Assembly (NCBI RefSeq): GCF_000473065.1
Contig: NZ_AXAZ01000001.1
Span: 186,001-250,000, forward strand
DNA length: 64,000 nucleotides
Reading direction: 5' to 3'
DNA from: Bradyrhizobium sp. WSM1743
GTDB lineage: Bacteria > Pseudomonadota > Alphaproteobacteria > Rhizobiales > Xanthobacteraceae
The number at the start of each line of letters is the position of its first letter. The first letter of the stretch is position 1. The translations under genes and the position numbers were made by a program. This document shows positions 53,499 to 62,893 of the stretch, in pieces. Under the pieces are notes generated by a model that saw only the letters and a list, made by a program, of their open reading frames with translations, did no database searches and was not told where the DNA came from.

Positions 53499-54785
53499 GT
53501 GCTGTTGTCGAGGAAGCCGAACCATGCAGATCGCGGCGGCCGCGTCGAGCAGGACAAAGTCGCTGCGCCATCGCCTGCAGGCATTCCGGCGCCGTCGCGC
53601 CAGAGCCTGCGCGGCCTCGACTGGTTCATCTTCTTCCTCGCCGACGTGCAGACCGGATTCGGTCCCTTCATCGCGGTCTATCTGACGACGCAGAAATGGA
53701 CCCAGGTCGAGATCGGCCTCGTGCTGTCGATCGGCGGCATCATCGCCCTGATTGGCCAGATGCCCGGCGGCGCGATCATCGATGCCGCGAAATCGGAGCG
53801 TCTCGTCGCCGCCCTCGCGATTACGACCATCGGCGCCTGCGCGCTGGCCTATGCCGCGATGCCGATCTTCCCCGTCGTGGTGACCGCCGCCACGCTGCAT
53901 GCGATGGCAAGCTGCGTGCTCGGGCCCGCGATCGCCGCGATCAGCCTCGGCCTCGTCGGCCCGCTCGCGATCGGCGAGCGGCTCGGCCGCAACGCGCGCT
54001 TCGCTTCGCTCGGCAACGGCGTCGCGGCGGCGGTGATGGGCACCGCGGGCTATCTCCTGTCGAGTCGCTCGGTCTTCCTGGTCACCTTCCTGCTCGCGAT
54101 CCCGACCCTGATCGCGCTGTCGCGCATCCGCGAGAATGAGGTCGACATCAGGCGCTGTCACGGTGAGATGCCGCCCGAGGCCGCCGACCGCGGCGACACC
54201 AATGTCTGGCACCTGATCCGGCAGCGTCCGCTCATCATCTTCGCGCTCAGCGTGCTCCTGTTGCAGCTCGCGAACGCCGCGATGATGCCGCTGATGGCAA
54301 GCGCCGTGACGGCGCGGTCCGCCCAGTGGGCGACGGTGCTCGTCGCCTTTTGCATCGTCGTTCCGCAAGCGATCGTGGCGCTGCTGTCGCCGACGGTCGG
54401 GCGCAAGGCGCAGCTCTGGGGCCGGCGGCCCCTGCTGCTGATCGGATTCGGCGCGCTGGCGATTCGCGGCCTCTTGTTTGCGACGGTGCGCGATCCGTAT
54501 CTCCTGGTGCTCGTGCAAGTGTTTGACGGCATTACCGCGGCGGTATTCGCGGTGATGATCCCGCTGATCGTCGCCGACGTCGCCTTTGGCTCGGGGCATT
54601 TCAACTTGGCGCAGGGGATCGTCGGCACCGCAACGGGCATCGGCGCTTCGTTGAGCACGGTGCTTGGCGGCTATGTCAGCGACAAATTCGGCAATGCCAC
54701 GGCGTTCATCGGGCTGTCGGGCGTTGCCGCGGCGGGGCTCTTGCTCATTTTCTTTGTGATGCCGGAGACACGGCGCACGGTCTGA
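53499..54785 (+). CDS. MFS transporter
   Basis: 428 residues from GTG 53499, behind AGGGAGGG; 12 hydrophobic segments. LDWFIFFLADVQTGFGPFIA, GLVLSIGGIIALIGQMPGGA and GAIIDAAKSERLVAALAITT are typical of MFS of the UPF/'tetracycline-like' exporter type; motif A (GxxxDxxxxx) is GAIIDAAKSER. Function unknown. Close to the preceding PRC-barrel gene. Confidence 0.8.
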   Translation: MLLSRKPNHADRGGRVEQDKVAAPSPAGIPAPSRQSLRGLDWFIFFLADVQTGFGPFIAVYLTTQKWTQVEIGLVLSIGGIIALIGQMPGGAIIDAAKSERLVAALAITTIGACALAYAAMPIFPVVVTAATLHAMASCVLGPAIAAISLGLVGPLAIGERLGRNARFASLGNGVAAAVMGTAGYLLSSRSVFLVTFLLAIPTLIALSRIRENEVDIRRCHGEMPPEAADRGDTNVWHLIRQRPLIIFALSVLLLQLANAAMMPLMASAVTARSAQWATVLVAFCIVVPQAIVALLSPTVGRKAQLWGRRPLLLIGFGALAIRGLLFATVRDPYLLVLVQVFDGITAAVFAVMIPLIVADVAFGSGHFNLAQGIVGTATGIGASLSTVLGGYVSDKFGNATAFIGLSGVAAAGLLLIFFVMPETRRTV

Positions 54786-54930
54786 ACCATGCCAAAGAAA
54801 GGGCCGGCGGAAACGGATTCGGCCGGCCAGAAGTCACGGGGACGAAACCGATCAGGCATCCAGATTGTGCAAGCGCGCGGTTGCGGAGCACGATTGGCGT
54901 CACGCCGGCCGAGGCGGTACAGCCCAGGCG

Positions 54931-56133
54931 TTAGCGCTTCAAGGCGAGCGTGAGCAGAGCCGCAGCGGCGAGCGCCGCGCCGATACCGGCCACGCACGCA
55001 TGCCAACCGTACTCATCGAACAGCCGCCCGAGCACGGCCGTACCGACCAGTCCGCCGCAGAAGTAGCATGCAAGATAGGTCCCGCTGGCGATGCCGCGGT
55101 TGTCGGTTGCCGCCTGTCCGACGAAGCCCGTCACGGCGGCTTGCGCGAAGAATGTGCCAACGCCGACCAGCACCATGCCGGCGAGCACCTCGCCGAGATG
55201 TGGCATCAGCATCAGCGGCAGGCCCAGTCCGGCGACAGCGAGCGCGCTCCAGATCGTGGGCCGCGTTCCCAGCCGCGTCGTCACTCTGCCGGCCAGAAGC
55301 GTCGTGACGACCGACGGCAGGAAGACGAAATAAACGAGGCCCAGATCCATCATGCCCAGCGACAGCGGCGGCCGCACCAGCACGAAGTTGACAAAGGTGA
55401 AGGTGCCGATGAAGGCGAACAGGATGCAGAAACCGATGCCGAAAGCGGCGCGCAGGTGCGGATTGCGCCAATGCGCGAAGGTGGCGGAAAGGGGCGAAGC
55501 CGCCGGCATCATCGCATGCATCGGCCGCACGCGCTGGATTGTGAAATAGACCAGCACCGCGCCGGCCAGATTGAGCGCTGCGAAGAAATAGAAGTTCCAG
55601 TTGAGGCCGAGGCCATCCGCGACCGCCGCCGAGATCAGCCGGCCGATGAGGTTGCTGGCGACATTGCCGGTGATGTAGGCGGCAAACGCACTGCCGGCGT
55701 CCGTGGCGCTGCATTGCTCGCCGAGATAAGCGAGGGTGAGCGCGAAGGCGGACGCCATGCACAGGCCCTGCGTGATCCGCAAGGTGGTGAAGACGGCAAG
55801 ATTGGGTGCGGACGCCAGCAGGCTGGTGGGGACCGCAAGAAGTGCCAGGCTGAGCAGGATACCGGTCCGCCGGTCGATATGCGGGCTGAAGAAGCCGACG
55901 ACGAGACCGGCGACCGCCATGCCGAAGGTGCTGGCATTGACGGCAAAGCCCATCGCTGCGGGGGTGACGCCGTAGTGCCGCGTCAGCGAAGGCAGGATCG
56001 CTTGCGTCGCGAAGAGATCGACGACGGTCAGGAAGGCGGTGAGGCCGATCACGAGCGAGCGAAGCGCGAGGCCGGGCGAGTGGGGATCCATCGCTATTGC
56101 GGCCGGTTTGATGGGAGCGGAAAGATCGGTCAT
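54931..56133 (-). CDS. MFS transporter (YnfM-like)
   Basis: 400 residues from ATG 56133 behind GAGGAGACGCG. LVIGLTAFLTVVDLFATQAI and LPSLTRHYGVTPAAMGFAVN are like the YnfM/arabinose-efflux group; VGFFSPHIDRRTGILLSLAL is motif A. Twelve helices. Likely proton-driven export of sugars or small compounds. Convergent with the other MFS gene at 53499. Confidence 0.83.
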   Translation of the reverse strand: MTDLSAPIKPAAIAMDPHSPGLALRSLVIGLTAFLTVVDLFATQAILPSLTRHYGVTPAAMGFAVNASTFGMAVAGLVVGFFSPHIDRRTGILLSLALLAVPTSLLASAPNLAVFTTLRITQGLCMASAFALTLAYLGEQCSATDAGSAFAAYITGNVASNLIGRLISAAVADGLGLNWNFYFFAALNLAGAVLVYFTIQRVRPMHAMMPAASPLSATFAHWRNPHLRAAFGIGFCILFAFIGTFTFVNFVLVRPPLSLGMMDLGLVYFVFLPSVVTTLLAGRVTTRLGTRPTIWSALAVAGLGLPLMLMPHLGEVLAGMVLVGVGTFFAQAAVTGFVGQAATDNRGIASGTYLACYFCGGLVGTAVLGRLFDEYGWHACVAGIGAALAAAALLTLALKR

Positions 56134-56236
56134 GGAATCGCGTCTCCTCAATGTCTGTTGTCACTCCGGGGTCGCTTCGCGACCCCGGATGACGCAGGGC
56201 TATCGGATATGGCACCTTGTCCAGCCTGACCGCGCG

Positions 56237-56371
56237 CCTCGTCCTTCGAGACGACCGCTTCGCGGTCTCCTCAGGATGAGGCTAAGCGACATCGGTGCTC
56301 GCTGCGGCTGCTGCCGCGCACTCCGTCCTCATCCTGAGGAGCCCGCCTAAAGCGGGCGTCTCGAAGGATGA
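56237..56371. repeat. Dispersed repeat, family D (copy 3)
   Basis: CCTCGTCCTTCGAGACGACC and later GCGTCTCGAAGGATGACCGC, with CCTCAGGATGAGGC and CTCATCCTGAGGAGCC inside. Same family as at 37.5 and 42.0 kb. No gene in 56134-56432. Confidence 0.75.
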
Positions 56372-56432
56372 CCGCAGGGAACTCGACATCAAATGCTATC
56401 GCTCTGCGGAATGACGGGACACCAAAGGCTCG

Positions 56433-56912
56433 TTACATGTGGTGGTCGTTCGGATCCTTGCGGACGTCGCCGACATAGAGAACGACGGTCTCCTTGCCGA
56501 GGTTCTTCCACCAATGCGAGGTGCCGTAGACTTCGGGACGGATGTCGCCGGCCTTGTGCACGATCGGATCGACGCAGTTGGAAGCGTATTCGACGATCTC
56601 GCCCTGCTGCACGAAGATCAGGGCAGGGCGGTCGTCATGGCTGTGCCAGGGCACGATGCCGCCGGGCTCGATGGTCAGCTTCCGGAAGCGCAGCTCGCGC
56701 CCCTCGATATGTGCGGGCTGCTTGCCGAGATCGATCGCGCCGAGCGTGACGTCGGTGACACCGACCGGCTTGTAGTCGACCATCTGCTGCGCGTTCGGCT
56801 TGATCTTGCCGGCCGGGCATTCGCCGGCGAGCACCGGCGTCGCAAATGTCAGCGCTCCGAGAACGGCAACGCCTGCCCAAACCACGCGCGACACGGTGTG
56901 ATGCCTAGACAT
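56433..56912 (-). CDS. Exported cupin-domain protein
   Basis: 159 residues. Signal peptide (VWAGVAVLGALTFATPVLAG). Cupin motif 1: VPWHSHDDRPALIFVQQGEI gives His, His and Glu metal ligands; motif 2 PEVYGTSHWWKNLGKETVVL gives a second His. Likely metal-dependent, sensing or processing a small molecule in the periplasm. Divergent from the small exported gene at 57148. Confidence 0.8.
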   Translation of the reverse strand: MSRHHTVSRVVWAGVAVLGALTFATPVLAGECPAGKIKPNAQQMVDYKPVGVTDVTLGAIDLGKQPAHIEGRELRFRKLTIEPGGIVPWHSHDDRPALIFVQQGEIVEYASNCVDPIVHKAGDIRPEVYGTSHWWKNLGKETVVLYVGDVRKDPNDHHM

Positions 56913-57147
56913 GGAAAGTCTCCTGTGTTGGCCGCAACCCCGCTGGTCCGGCTATGACGGGAGCTTCATCGAAATCGCGTCCATCCTAAAATGCCGGCTT
57001 GCTTTCGATGCGATAGCCCGGCGCTATGCCGATAGGCGGCGGCTATCGAACCGATTGGGCATCGGCATTTCCGCCTTCGCAGCATCTGGCGTCCGATGGC
57101 AGCGCGCCCGATTGGCGGGCGTTCACGTCGATCCGGAGGAGCACCCT

Positions 57148-57432
57148 ATGACGAAACTGTCCAAAACCTTGATTTTTACCGCCGCCTTCGCGGTGATCGC
57201 CACGTCGGCCTTCTCGGAAGCGGCCTGGGATTTGAAGGCCGGCATGGCCTATGTCTATGGCGGGCCCGGCAAGATGTCGGCGATGGCAATGGCCCCGGCC
57301 GAGAAGAACCACGAGGCCATGATGAAGAACGCAAAGAAGGTGCCTGAGAACACCGTCTTCTTCATGGACAAGGGCACGCTGTACTCAACCTCGGGGCGGT
57401 TGGATCCGACCGGCAACTTCTACGTGAACTGA
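57148..57432 (+). CDS. Small exported hypothetical protein
   Basis: 94 residues from ATG 57148 behind GGAGGAGC. LIFTAAFAVIATSAFSEAA is a signal peptide. Mature part (WDLKAGMAYVYGGPGKMSAM, then NHEAMMKNAKKVPENTVFFM) resembles short rhizobial exported proteins of unknown role. Met-rich region may bind metals; not certain. Confidence 0.65.
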   Translation: MTKLSKTLIFTAAFAVIATSAFSEAAWDLKAGMAYVYGGPGKMSAMAMAPAEKNHEAMMKNAKKVPENTVFFMDKGTLYSTSGRLDPTGNFYVN

Positions 57433-57515
57433 ACCGATCCGGGCATCGCGGCCGGCCCTTGCGGGCGGCCAAACCGGGAAACTAGTATTCGCCCTAGGAA
57501 TGCCGGAGCAGGAAG

Positions 57516-58232
57516 ATGACGTCTCTCTCACCAGCCGACGCCGAACAGCTCAGGCTCGCCTTCCAGCGCTGCCGCGACATGGACGGGACGCTGAACGAAC
57601 AGCTCCGCGCCTATGCCGATGCCAGTCGCGAGGTCTTTCCCGCCTACGGCGAGGCGGTCGATCGCCTGGTGACTCGCTTGAGCGGCAACGGCGGCGGCGA
57701 GACCGCGCCGCGTCCGGGCGATGCGATGCCGCCGTTCATGTTGCCTGACGAGGGCGGGCGCCTCGTGACGCTGCCCGCGCTGCTGGAGCGGGGGCCCGTC
57801 GCGGTGATGTTCTTCCGCGGCCATTGGTGTCCCTATTGCCGGCTCAATGTCCGCGCCGTGGTCCAGGCGCTGGACCGCATCAAAGCCATGGGGGCGCAGG
57901 TCGTCGCGATCATGCCGGAGACGCAGGAATATACCGAGCACCTCAAGGCCGAATCCGGCGCGCCATTTCCGATCCTGACCGATCTCGACAATGGCTATGC
58001 GCTGTCGCTCAATCTCGCGATCTGGCTCGGCGCTGAGATCCAGCAGCTGCTGTCCTATCAGGACATGGCGAAGTTCCACGGCAATGACGGCTGGATGCTG
58101 CCGATCCCGGCCGTGTTCGTGGTCGGCCGCGACGGCATCGTGAAAGCCCGCTTCGTCGATCCAGACTTTCGCAAACGCATGGAGATCGACGATCTGATCG
58201 AAGCGCTGGAGAGCGCGAGCCGGGAGAACTGA
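57516..58232 (+). CDS. Peroxiredoxin-like (AhpC/TSA-type) protein
   Basis: 238 residues. GDAMPPFMLPDEGGRLVTLP and PVAVMFFRGHWCPYCRLNVR are the thioredoxin-fold redox motif (WCPYC). QVVAIMPETQEYTEHLKAES then VFVVGRDGIVKARFVDPDF. Family members remove peroxides or act as thiol-disulfide enzymes. The first ~55 residues are an extra helical domain. ATG 57516 follows AGGAAG. A family B repeat follows. Confidence 0.85.
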   Translation: MTSLSPADAEQLRLAFQRCRDMDGTLNEQLRAYADASREVFPAYGEAVDRLVTRLSGNGGGETAPRPGDAMPPFMLPDEGGRLVTLPALLERGPVAVMFFRGHWCPYCRLNVRAVVQALDRIKAMGAQVVAIMPETQEYTEHLKAESGAPFPILTDLDNGYALSLNLAIWLGAEIQQLLSYQDMAKFHGNDGWMLPIPAVFVVGRDGIVKARFVDPDFRKRMEIDDLIEALESASREN

Positions 58233-58249
58233 GCACGTGCACGTTGACG

Positions 58250-58382
58250 TGCCCTCGCCCCTTGTGGGAGAGGGCAGCGACGCTGGCAGACGCGAACTCG
58301 CTTGGGTGAGGGGCAGCCTCCAAGCTTGCCGTGCGGATAGATACCCCTCATCTGCGCCACCTTCTCCCACAAGGGGAGAAGG
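58250..58382. repeat. Dispersed palindromic repeat, family B (copy 2)
   Basis: CCCTCGCCCCTTGTGGGAGA and the closing CTTCTCCCACAAGGGGAGAA form the outer arms, with GGTGAGGGGCAG and TACCCCTCATCTGC within. It sits between the convergent peroxiredoxin-like and LysR genes. Confidence 0.78.
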
Positions 58383-58396
58383 GACAGCTGTGTCTG

Positions 58397-59284
58397 CTAC
58401 CCCGCGATCTCCCGCCAGTCCGCGCCGCGCAGCATCCGCATCACAGCATTGGCGACGGCTGTTCGCTGCCGGCCGGCGACGCCGTAAAGGCTGACTGTGC
58501 GGCGTGCGTCGAGCCCAGTGACGGCGGCGCGTTTCAGGCTCTCCGGCACTGGCGAGGTGTGCGGCACCATGGCGACGCCCATGTCGGCTTCGACCAGCTC
58601 GATCAAATCGCGCTCGCTCGAGACCTCATGACCCTGTTCGATGTCGACGCCGTGCTCGCGCAGGCTCGCGGAGATGCGGCGCGCGTGCTCGCAGAAGGTC
58701 CGGCTCAGCAGCTGCTCCGATCGCAAATCGTCCAGTTCGATCGAGCTGCGGCCGGCCAGGCGGTGCCCGTCGCCGACGACGAGCTCGAAGCTTTCGGTGA
58801 ACAGCGGCCAGACGTCGAGGCGGTCCCAGGCCTCGTCGATCTCCGCAGCGATGCCAAGCTCGGCTTCGCCCTTCTTCAGGAAGTCGCCGACCTCCCGGCT
58901 CGAGCCGCGCAGGAAGCGGAACTCGAGCCGGTTGAACTGCCGTTTGATCTCGTTGAGATGCGGAATCAGCAAGGCGAGGTCGATCGAATGCGTCAGCGCA
59001 ATGCGGAGCGCACCGATCTCTCCGCTCTTGAACGAGGAGGCGAGCGAGCGCGCGCCTGCTGCGGCGTCATAGCACTGCTTCAGAAGCGGATGCATGCGCT
59101 GACCGAGCTCGGTCAATTGCGCGGCCGGCCGTTCGCGGCGGAACAGGTCACCGCCGAGCTCGGCCTCGAGCTGCTTGATCGCGCGCGTCAGCGACGGCTG
59201 CGTCACGTTGCATTCCTCGGCGGCGCGCGTGAAATTCAAAAGCTGCGCCACCGCGAGGAAATAGCGGACCTGATGCATTTCCAT
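58397..59284 (-). CDS. LysR-family transcriptional regulator
   Basis: 295 residues starting MEMHQVRYFLAVAQLLNFTR at 59284. AAEECNVTQPSLTRAIKQLE is the helix-turn-helix, and ELGGDLFRRERPAAQLTELG the wing. The effector domain follows (about 90-290). Divergent from 3-hydroxybutyrate dehydrogenase, so likely regulates it and itself. The 189-base gap should contain the T-N11-A box of LysR regulators; not pinpointed. Confidence 0.9.
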   Translation of the reverse strand: MEMHQVRYFLAVAQLLNFTRAAEECNVTQPSLTRAIKQLEAELGGDLFRRERPAAQLTELGQRMHPLLKQCYDAAAGARSLASSFKSGEIGALRIALTHSIDLALLIPHLNEIKRQFNRLEFRFLRGSSREVGDFLKKGEAELGIAAEIDEAWDRLDVWPLFTESFELVVGDGHRLAGRSSIELDDLRSEQLLSRTFCEHARRISASLREHGVDIEQGHEVSSERDLIELVEADMGVAMVPHTSPVPESLKRAAVTGLDARRTVSLYGVAGRQRTAVANAVMRMLRGADWREIAG

Positions 59285-59472
59285 GGATCGGCTCCCAGCA
59301 GGATCGACCGGAAATCTAGCCGATCGGGAGGGGAAATGACATCCCGGCCGCAATAGCGCGCGCCTATGGAATCGGAAGCCAGCCGGTATTTCCGTTTGGA
59401 CCGGCGATCCTTCAGGCTCCAGCGAAGGCCCGGCTCGGTCCCAAAGCCCGGCTATCGCGACGGAGATCCTAC

Positions 59473-60297
59473 ATGAACATCCCGCTGAAATCGCAGACAG
59501 CTCAGCCTGCACGCGCGCTGGCCGGCAAGGTGGCGCTTGTCACGGGCTCGACCAGCGGCATCGGCCTCGGTATTGCACGCGCTCTGGCTGCGGCCGGCGC
59601 CGACATCGTGCTGAACGGGCTTGGCGTCGCCAGCGAGATCGGCCGGACGCGCGAGCAGATCGCCGCCGAGTTCGGCATCAAGGCCAGCTACTCGCCGGCC
59701 GATATGACGAAGCCCAAATCGATCGCCGAGATGATCGCGGCGACCATCGCCCAGTCGGGCCGGCTGGATATTCTCGTCAACAATGCCGGCGTCCAGCACG
59801 TCGCGCCGCTCGATCAGTTTCCAGTCGAGAAGTGGGACCAGATCCTCGCGATCAACCTATCCTCGGCTTTCCACACCACGCGGCTCGCGCTGCCGGCGAT
59901 GCGGCTGAACGGCTTTGGCAGGATCATCAACATTGCCTCGGCGCACGGCCTGGTCGGCTCGCCGTTCAAGGCGGCCTATGTCGCCGCCAAGCACGGCATC
60001 GTCGGTCTCACGAAGGTGACGGCGCTGGAGACCGCGGAAGAGGACATCACCTGCAATGCGGTCTGCCCGGGCTACGTTTATACCCCGCTGGTCGAGGCCC
60101 AGATCGAGGGACAGGCCAAGGCGCACGGCATCTCGCGCGATCAGGTCATCCGCGACGTTCTTCTGGCGCAGCAACCCAACAAGCGCTTTGCCACCGTCGA
60201 GGAGCTTGGCGCGCTCGCGGTCTTCCTGTCGACGGACGCGGCTGCGTCGATCACCGGCATCGCGCTTCCGGTCGACGGCGGCTGGACCGCGCATTGA
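59473..60297 (+). CDS. 3-hydroxybutyrate dehydrogenase (SDR)
   Basis: 274 residues. GKVALVTGSTSGIGLGIARA is the NAD motif; DILVNNAGVQHVAPLDQFPV fits 3-hydroxybutyrate dehydrogenase; the active site is INIASAHGLVGSPFKAAYVA AKHG with Ser, Tyr and Lys. CPGYVYTPLVEAQIEGQAKA is typical of the enzyme. Oxidises 3-hydroxybutyrate to acetoacetate in the breakdown of poly-hydroxybutyrate. A patatin gene downstream may work in the same pathway. Confidence 0.9.
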   Translation: MNIPLKSQTAQPARALAGKVALVTGSTSGIGLGIARALAAAGADIVLNGLGVASEIGRTREQIAAEFGIKASYSPADMTKPKSIAEMIAATIAQSGRLDILVNNAGVQHVAPLDQFPVEKWDQILAINLSSAFHTTRLALPAMRLNGFGRIINIASAHGLVGSPFKAAYVAAKHGIVGLTKVTALETAEEDITCNAVCPGYVYTPLVEAQIEGQAKAHGISRDQVIRDVLLAQQPNKRFATVEELGALAVFLSTDAAASITGIALPVDGGWTAH

Positions 60298-60381
60298 CAT
60301 GAGACAGGTTAGTTCGGGCCGGCGTAACAAGCTGCCGTCGACGCGAATATTCGATCGGTGCAAGCTCACGAGGAGCGAGAC

Positions 60382-61530
60382 ATGGACGGTATGCAGGACA
60401 ACATGCAGGGCAAGGTTACGGATCTGCCCGGCCAGATCGTGCTCGTGCTCCAGGGCGGCGGTGCGCTCGGCTCCTACCAGGCCGGGGTCTACCAGGCGCT
60501 GCACGAGGCCGGCATCGAGCCGGACTGGATCATCGGCACGTCGATCGGCGCCATCAATGCAAGCTTGATCGCTGGCAACGAGCCTCGTCAGCGGCTCGCG
60601 CGCCTGAAGGAATTCTGGAAACGGATGGAGCAAAATCCAGTGTGGAATCTGCGCACCGCGTTTCCCGGCTTCAACGAAAAGCTGGCCTATTGGTCGACCG
60701 TCACCAATGGCATTCCGGGCTTCTTTCGTCCCAATCCGCTGGCGCATGCCGGGGATTCATTTCCGTTGGGCGCCGATCACGCCGGATTCTATTCGACCGC
60801 GCCCCTTGAAAAGACACTGCGCGAGCTCGTCGATTTCAACCTGGTCAATCGTTGCTCGCCGCGGTTGACGGTCGGCGCGGCGCATGTCCGCAGTAGCCAG
60901 ATGCGCTACTTCGACAGCCGCGACGGCGAGCTGACCGTGAAGCATGTGATGGCCTCGGGCGCGTTGCCGCCGGCGTTTCCGGCGGTGCGCATCGACGGCG
61001 AGCTCTATTGGGATGGCGGCATCCTGTCCAACACGCCGACCGAGGCGGTGTTTGACGACAACCCGCGCAAGGACTCGCTGATCTTCGCCGTGCATCTGTG
61101 GAATCCCGTCGGTGCCGAACCGACGACGATGGCGGAGGTGCTGAACCGGCACAAGGACGTGCAATACTCCAGCCGGATCGCGAGCCAGATCGCCCGCCAG
61201 CAGCAGGCTCATCGCCTGCGCCATGTCATCAACCAGCTCGCGGCGCGGTTGCCTGAGAGCGAGCGTAGTGACCCCGCCGTGCGCGAGCTGACGAGCTACG
61301 GTTGCCCGACCCGCATGCATGTGGTGCGCCTGCTGGCGCCGCAGCTTGACCGCGAGACCCATACCAAGGACATCGATTTCAGCCCCTCAGGCATCATGCA
61401 GCGTTGGGATGCAGGCTATGGCCACACGAGGTCCGTGCTCGCGCGAAGACCGTGGATCGGCGAATTCGATCCGCTCGCCGGCGTGGTGCTGCACGAGCAT
61501 ATGGACGAGATGCCGATGGCGGCGGAATGA
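60382..61530 (+). CDS. Patatin-like phospholipase with DUF3734
   Basis: 382 residues from ATG 60382 behind AGGAGCGAGAC. VLVLQGGGALGSYQAGVYQA is the oxyanion glycine region, IIGTSIGAINASLIAGNEPR the serine elbow GTSIG, and YWDGGILSNTPTEAV holds the DGG Asp. The C-terminal segment (DIDFSPSGIMQRWDAGYGHT) is DUF3734. Acyl hydrolase, cytoplasmic or membrane-associated; in this genus often next to 3-hydroxybutyrate dehydrogenase, so it may take part in PHB or lipid turnover. Confidence 0.88.
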   Translation: MDGMQDNMQGKVTDLPGQIVLVLQGGGALGSYQAGVYQALHEAGIEPDWIIGTSIGAINASLIAGNEPRQRLARLKEFWKRMEQNPVWNLRTAFPGFNEKLAYWSTVTNGIPGFFRPNPLAHAGDSFPLGADHAGFYSTAPLEKTLRELVDFNLVNRCSPRLTVGAAHVRSSQMRYFDSRDGELTVKHVMASGALPPAFPAVRIDGELYWDGGILSNTPTEAVFDDNPRKDSLIFAVHLWNPVGAEPTTMAEVLNRHKDVQYSSRIASQIARQQQAHRLRHVINQLAARLPESERSDPAVRELTSYGCPTRMHVVRLLAPQLDRETHTKDIDFSPSGIMQRWDAGYGHTRSVLARRPWIGEFDPLAGVVLHEHMDEMPMAAE

Positions 61531-61588
61531 GGGCCTCGTTCGTCATTGCTTTGCACGACGACGATTTCGCAGGCGCGCGGTCCGGAGT

Positions 61589-62572
61589 ATGGTCGCCGTG
61601 TCTTCGTCGGGAGGCTTGCAATTGGTCGGTGAGAAGGATCTGGAGGAGTCGCTCGATACGCTGCGTGCGCACGCGGCGGGACCCGTCGCGGGCGTGTTCG
61701 GTCCGGCCTCACTGACCTGGCGGATCGACCGGGAGGCCGTGATCTTTCTCGGCGCCGGCCGTGCGCTGCTGCTGCAGCTGGCCCATCCATGGGTGGCGAC
61801 GGCGATCGCCGAGCATTCGCGCACCCTTGCCGATCCGATCGGCCGCTTCCATCGCACCTTCGACATCGTCTTTACCATGGTGTTCGGCTCGCTGGACCGG
61901 GCGCTGCTGTCGTCCCGGCAGCTGCATCGGCGTCACAGCATGATCGTCGGCGAGATGCCCGAGACCGTGGGTCCGTTCGCAGCCGGCTCGCGCTACTGCG
62001 CCAACGACATCCCCTCGCTGCGCTGGGTCCATGCGACGCTGGTCGAGACCGCGCTGATGGCGCATGATCTGGTGCTGCCGCCACTCTCGGCGGAGGAGCG
62101 CGATCGCTATTGGAGCGAGGCCAGGCTGTATGGCACCCTGTTCGGATTGACGGGGGATGATTTGCCGGCGGACTGGTCCGGCTTCGTCGCCTACACCACG
62201 GCAATGGCGCAGTCGGAGACGCTGACCGTCAGCCCTGCGGCGCGCAAGATCGCCGCGCAGATCTTCAGCGGCGCCCGTCCGTGGTTGCGACCACCGCAAT
62301 GGTATCGCGCGCTCACCGCGAGGATGCTGCCCGAGCGCTTGCGCGCCGGCTTTGGTTTTGAGCTCGACGAGCGCGAGACCCAATCCGCCGACAATGCGCT
62401 GCGATGGATCAGGCGCGTCTATCCGAAACTGCCTGATCGGCTGCGCTATGTCGGTCCCTACCAGGAAGCGCAGGCCCGGCTGCGGGGCGAGCCGCAGCCT
62501 GATTGGATGACACGGTGTCTCAACCGCGCCTGGATCGGCCGACCGCAGATGGACGTGCGCGGGAAGGGGTGA
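61589..62572 (+). CDS. MpaB-family oxygenase (DUF2236)
   Basis: 327 residues. FLGAGRALLLQLAHPWVATA, SRTLADPIGRFHRTFDIVFT and LHRRHSMIVGEMPETVGPFA contain the conserved His/Arg of the MpaB/latex-clearing-protein family (heme b oxygenases), and LRWVHATLVETALMAHDLVL is the second signature. ATG 61589 has GGAG too close upstream to be a normal ribosome site, so a start a little upstream or downstream is possible. Substrate not known. Confidence 0.8.
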   Translation: MVAVSSSGGLQLVGEKDLEESLDTLRAHAAGPVAGVFGPASLTWRIDREAVIFLGAGRALLLQLAHPWVATAIAEHSRTLADPIGRFHRTFDIVFTMVFGSLDRALLSSRQLHRRHSMIVGEMPETVGPFAAGSRYCANDIPSLRWVHATLVETALMAHDLVLPPLSAEERDRYWSEARLYGTLFGLTGDDLPADWSGFVAYTTAMAQSETLTVSPAARKIAAQIFSGARPWLRPPQWYRALTARMLPERLRAGFGFELDERETQSADNALRWIRRVYPKLPDRLRYVGPYQEAQARLRGEPQPDWMTRCLNRAWIGRPQMDVRGKG

Positions 62573-62582
62573 AGGCTAAGAT

Positions 62583-62755
62583 CTCGTGTCCCGGACAAGC
62601 TGCAACGCATAGCGCGTTGAAGACGCGCGTGAACGCGCTTGTGGCGTTGCAGCGCAGAGCCGGGACCCAGATGCCACGGGCTCCCATGCAACGTGGGCCC
62701 CGGCTCAGCAGAGCACCGTCGAAGAGACGCTGCGCTGCGTCCGGGGCACGAGAGC
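62583..62755. repeat. Dispersed repeat, family F
   Basis: GTGTCCCGGACAAGCTGCAA and later GTCCGGGGCACGAG are inverted outer arms; GCCGGGACCCAG and GCCCCGGCTC are inner arms. A common Bradyrhizobium intergenic type; only one copy is seen in the window. Confidence 0.6.
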
Positions 62756-62785
62756 GGATTGAGGCGCGCAACTTTTTCCGCGTCG

Positions 62786-62870
62786 TCATTGCGAGGAGCC
62801 CTTGCGACGAAGCAATCCAGACTGCCGCGGCGGAAAGATTCTGGATTGCTTCGCTGCGCTCGCAATGACG
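62786..62870. repeat. Dispersed palindromic repeat, family C (copy 2)
   Basis: TCATTGCGAGGAGCCCTTGC at one end, TGCGCTCGCAATGACG at the other, with AATCCAGA and TCTGGATT inside. Close to the copy at 2799-2876. Confidence 0.8.
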
Positions 62871-62893
62871 GAGTATGCGGAAACGCCTCAGGC

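Noticed and set aside
53451..54599. 382-codon minus-strand open frame
   Set aside because: Shadow of the MFS gene at 53499; very high in Arg, Asp, His and Gln, typical of antisense frames in GC-rich DNA.
54865..56229. 454-codon plus-strand open frame
   Set aside because: Shadow of the MFS gene at 54931 on the other strand, with the same antisense-type composition.
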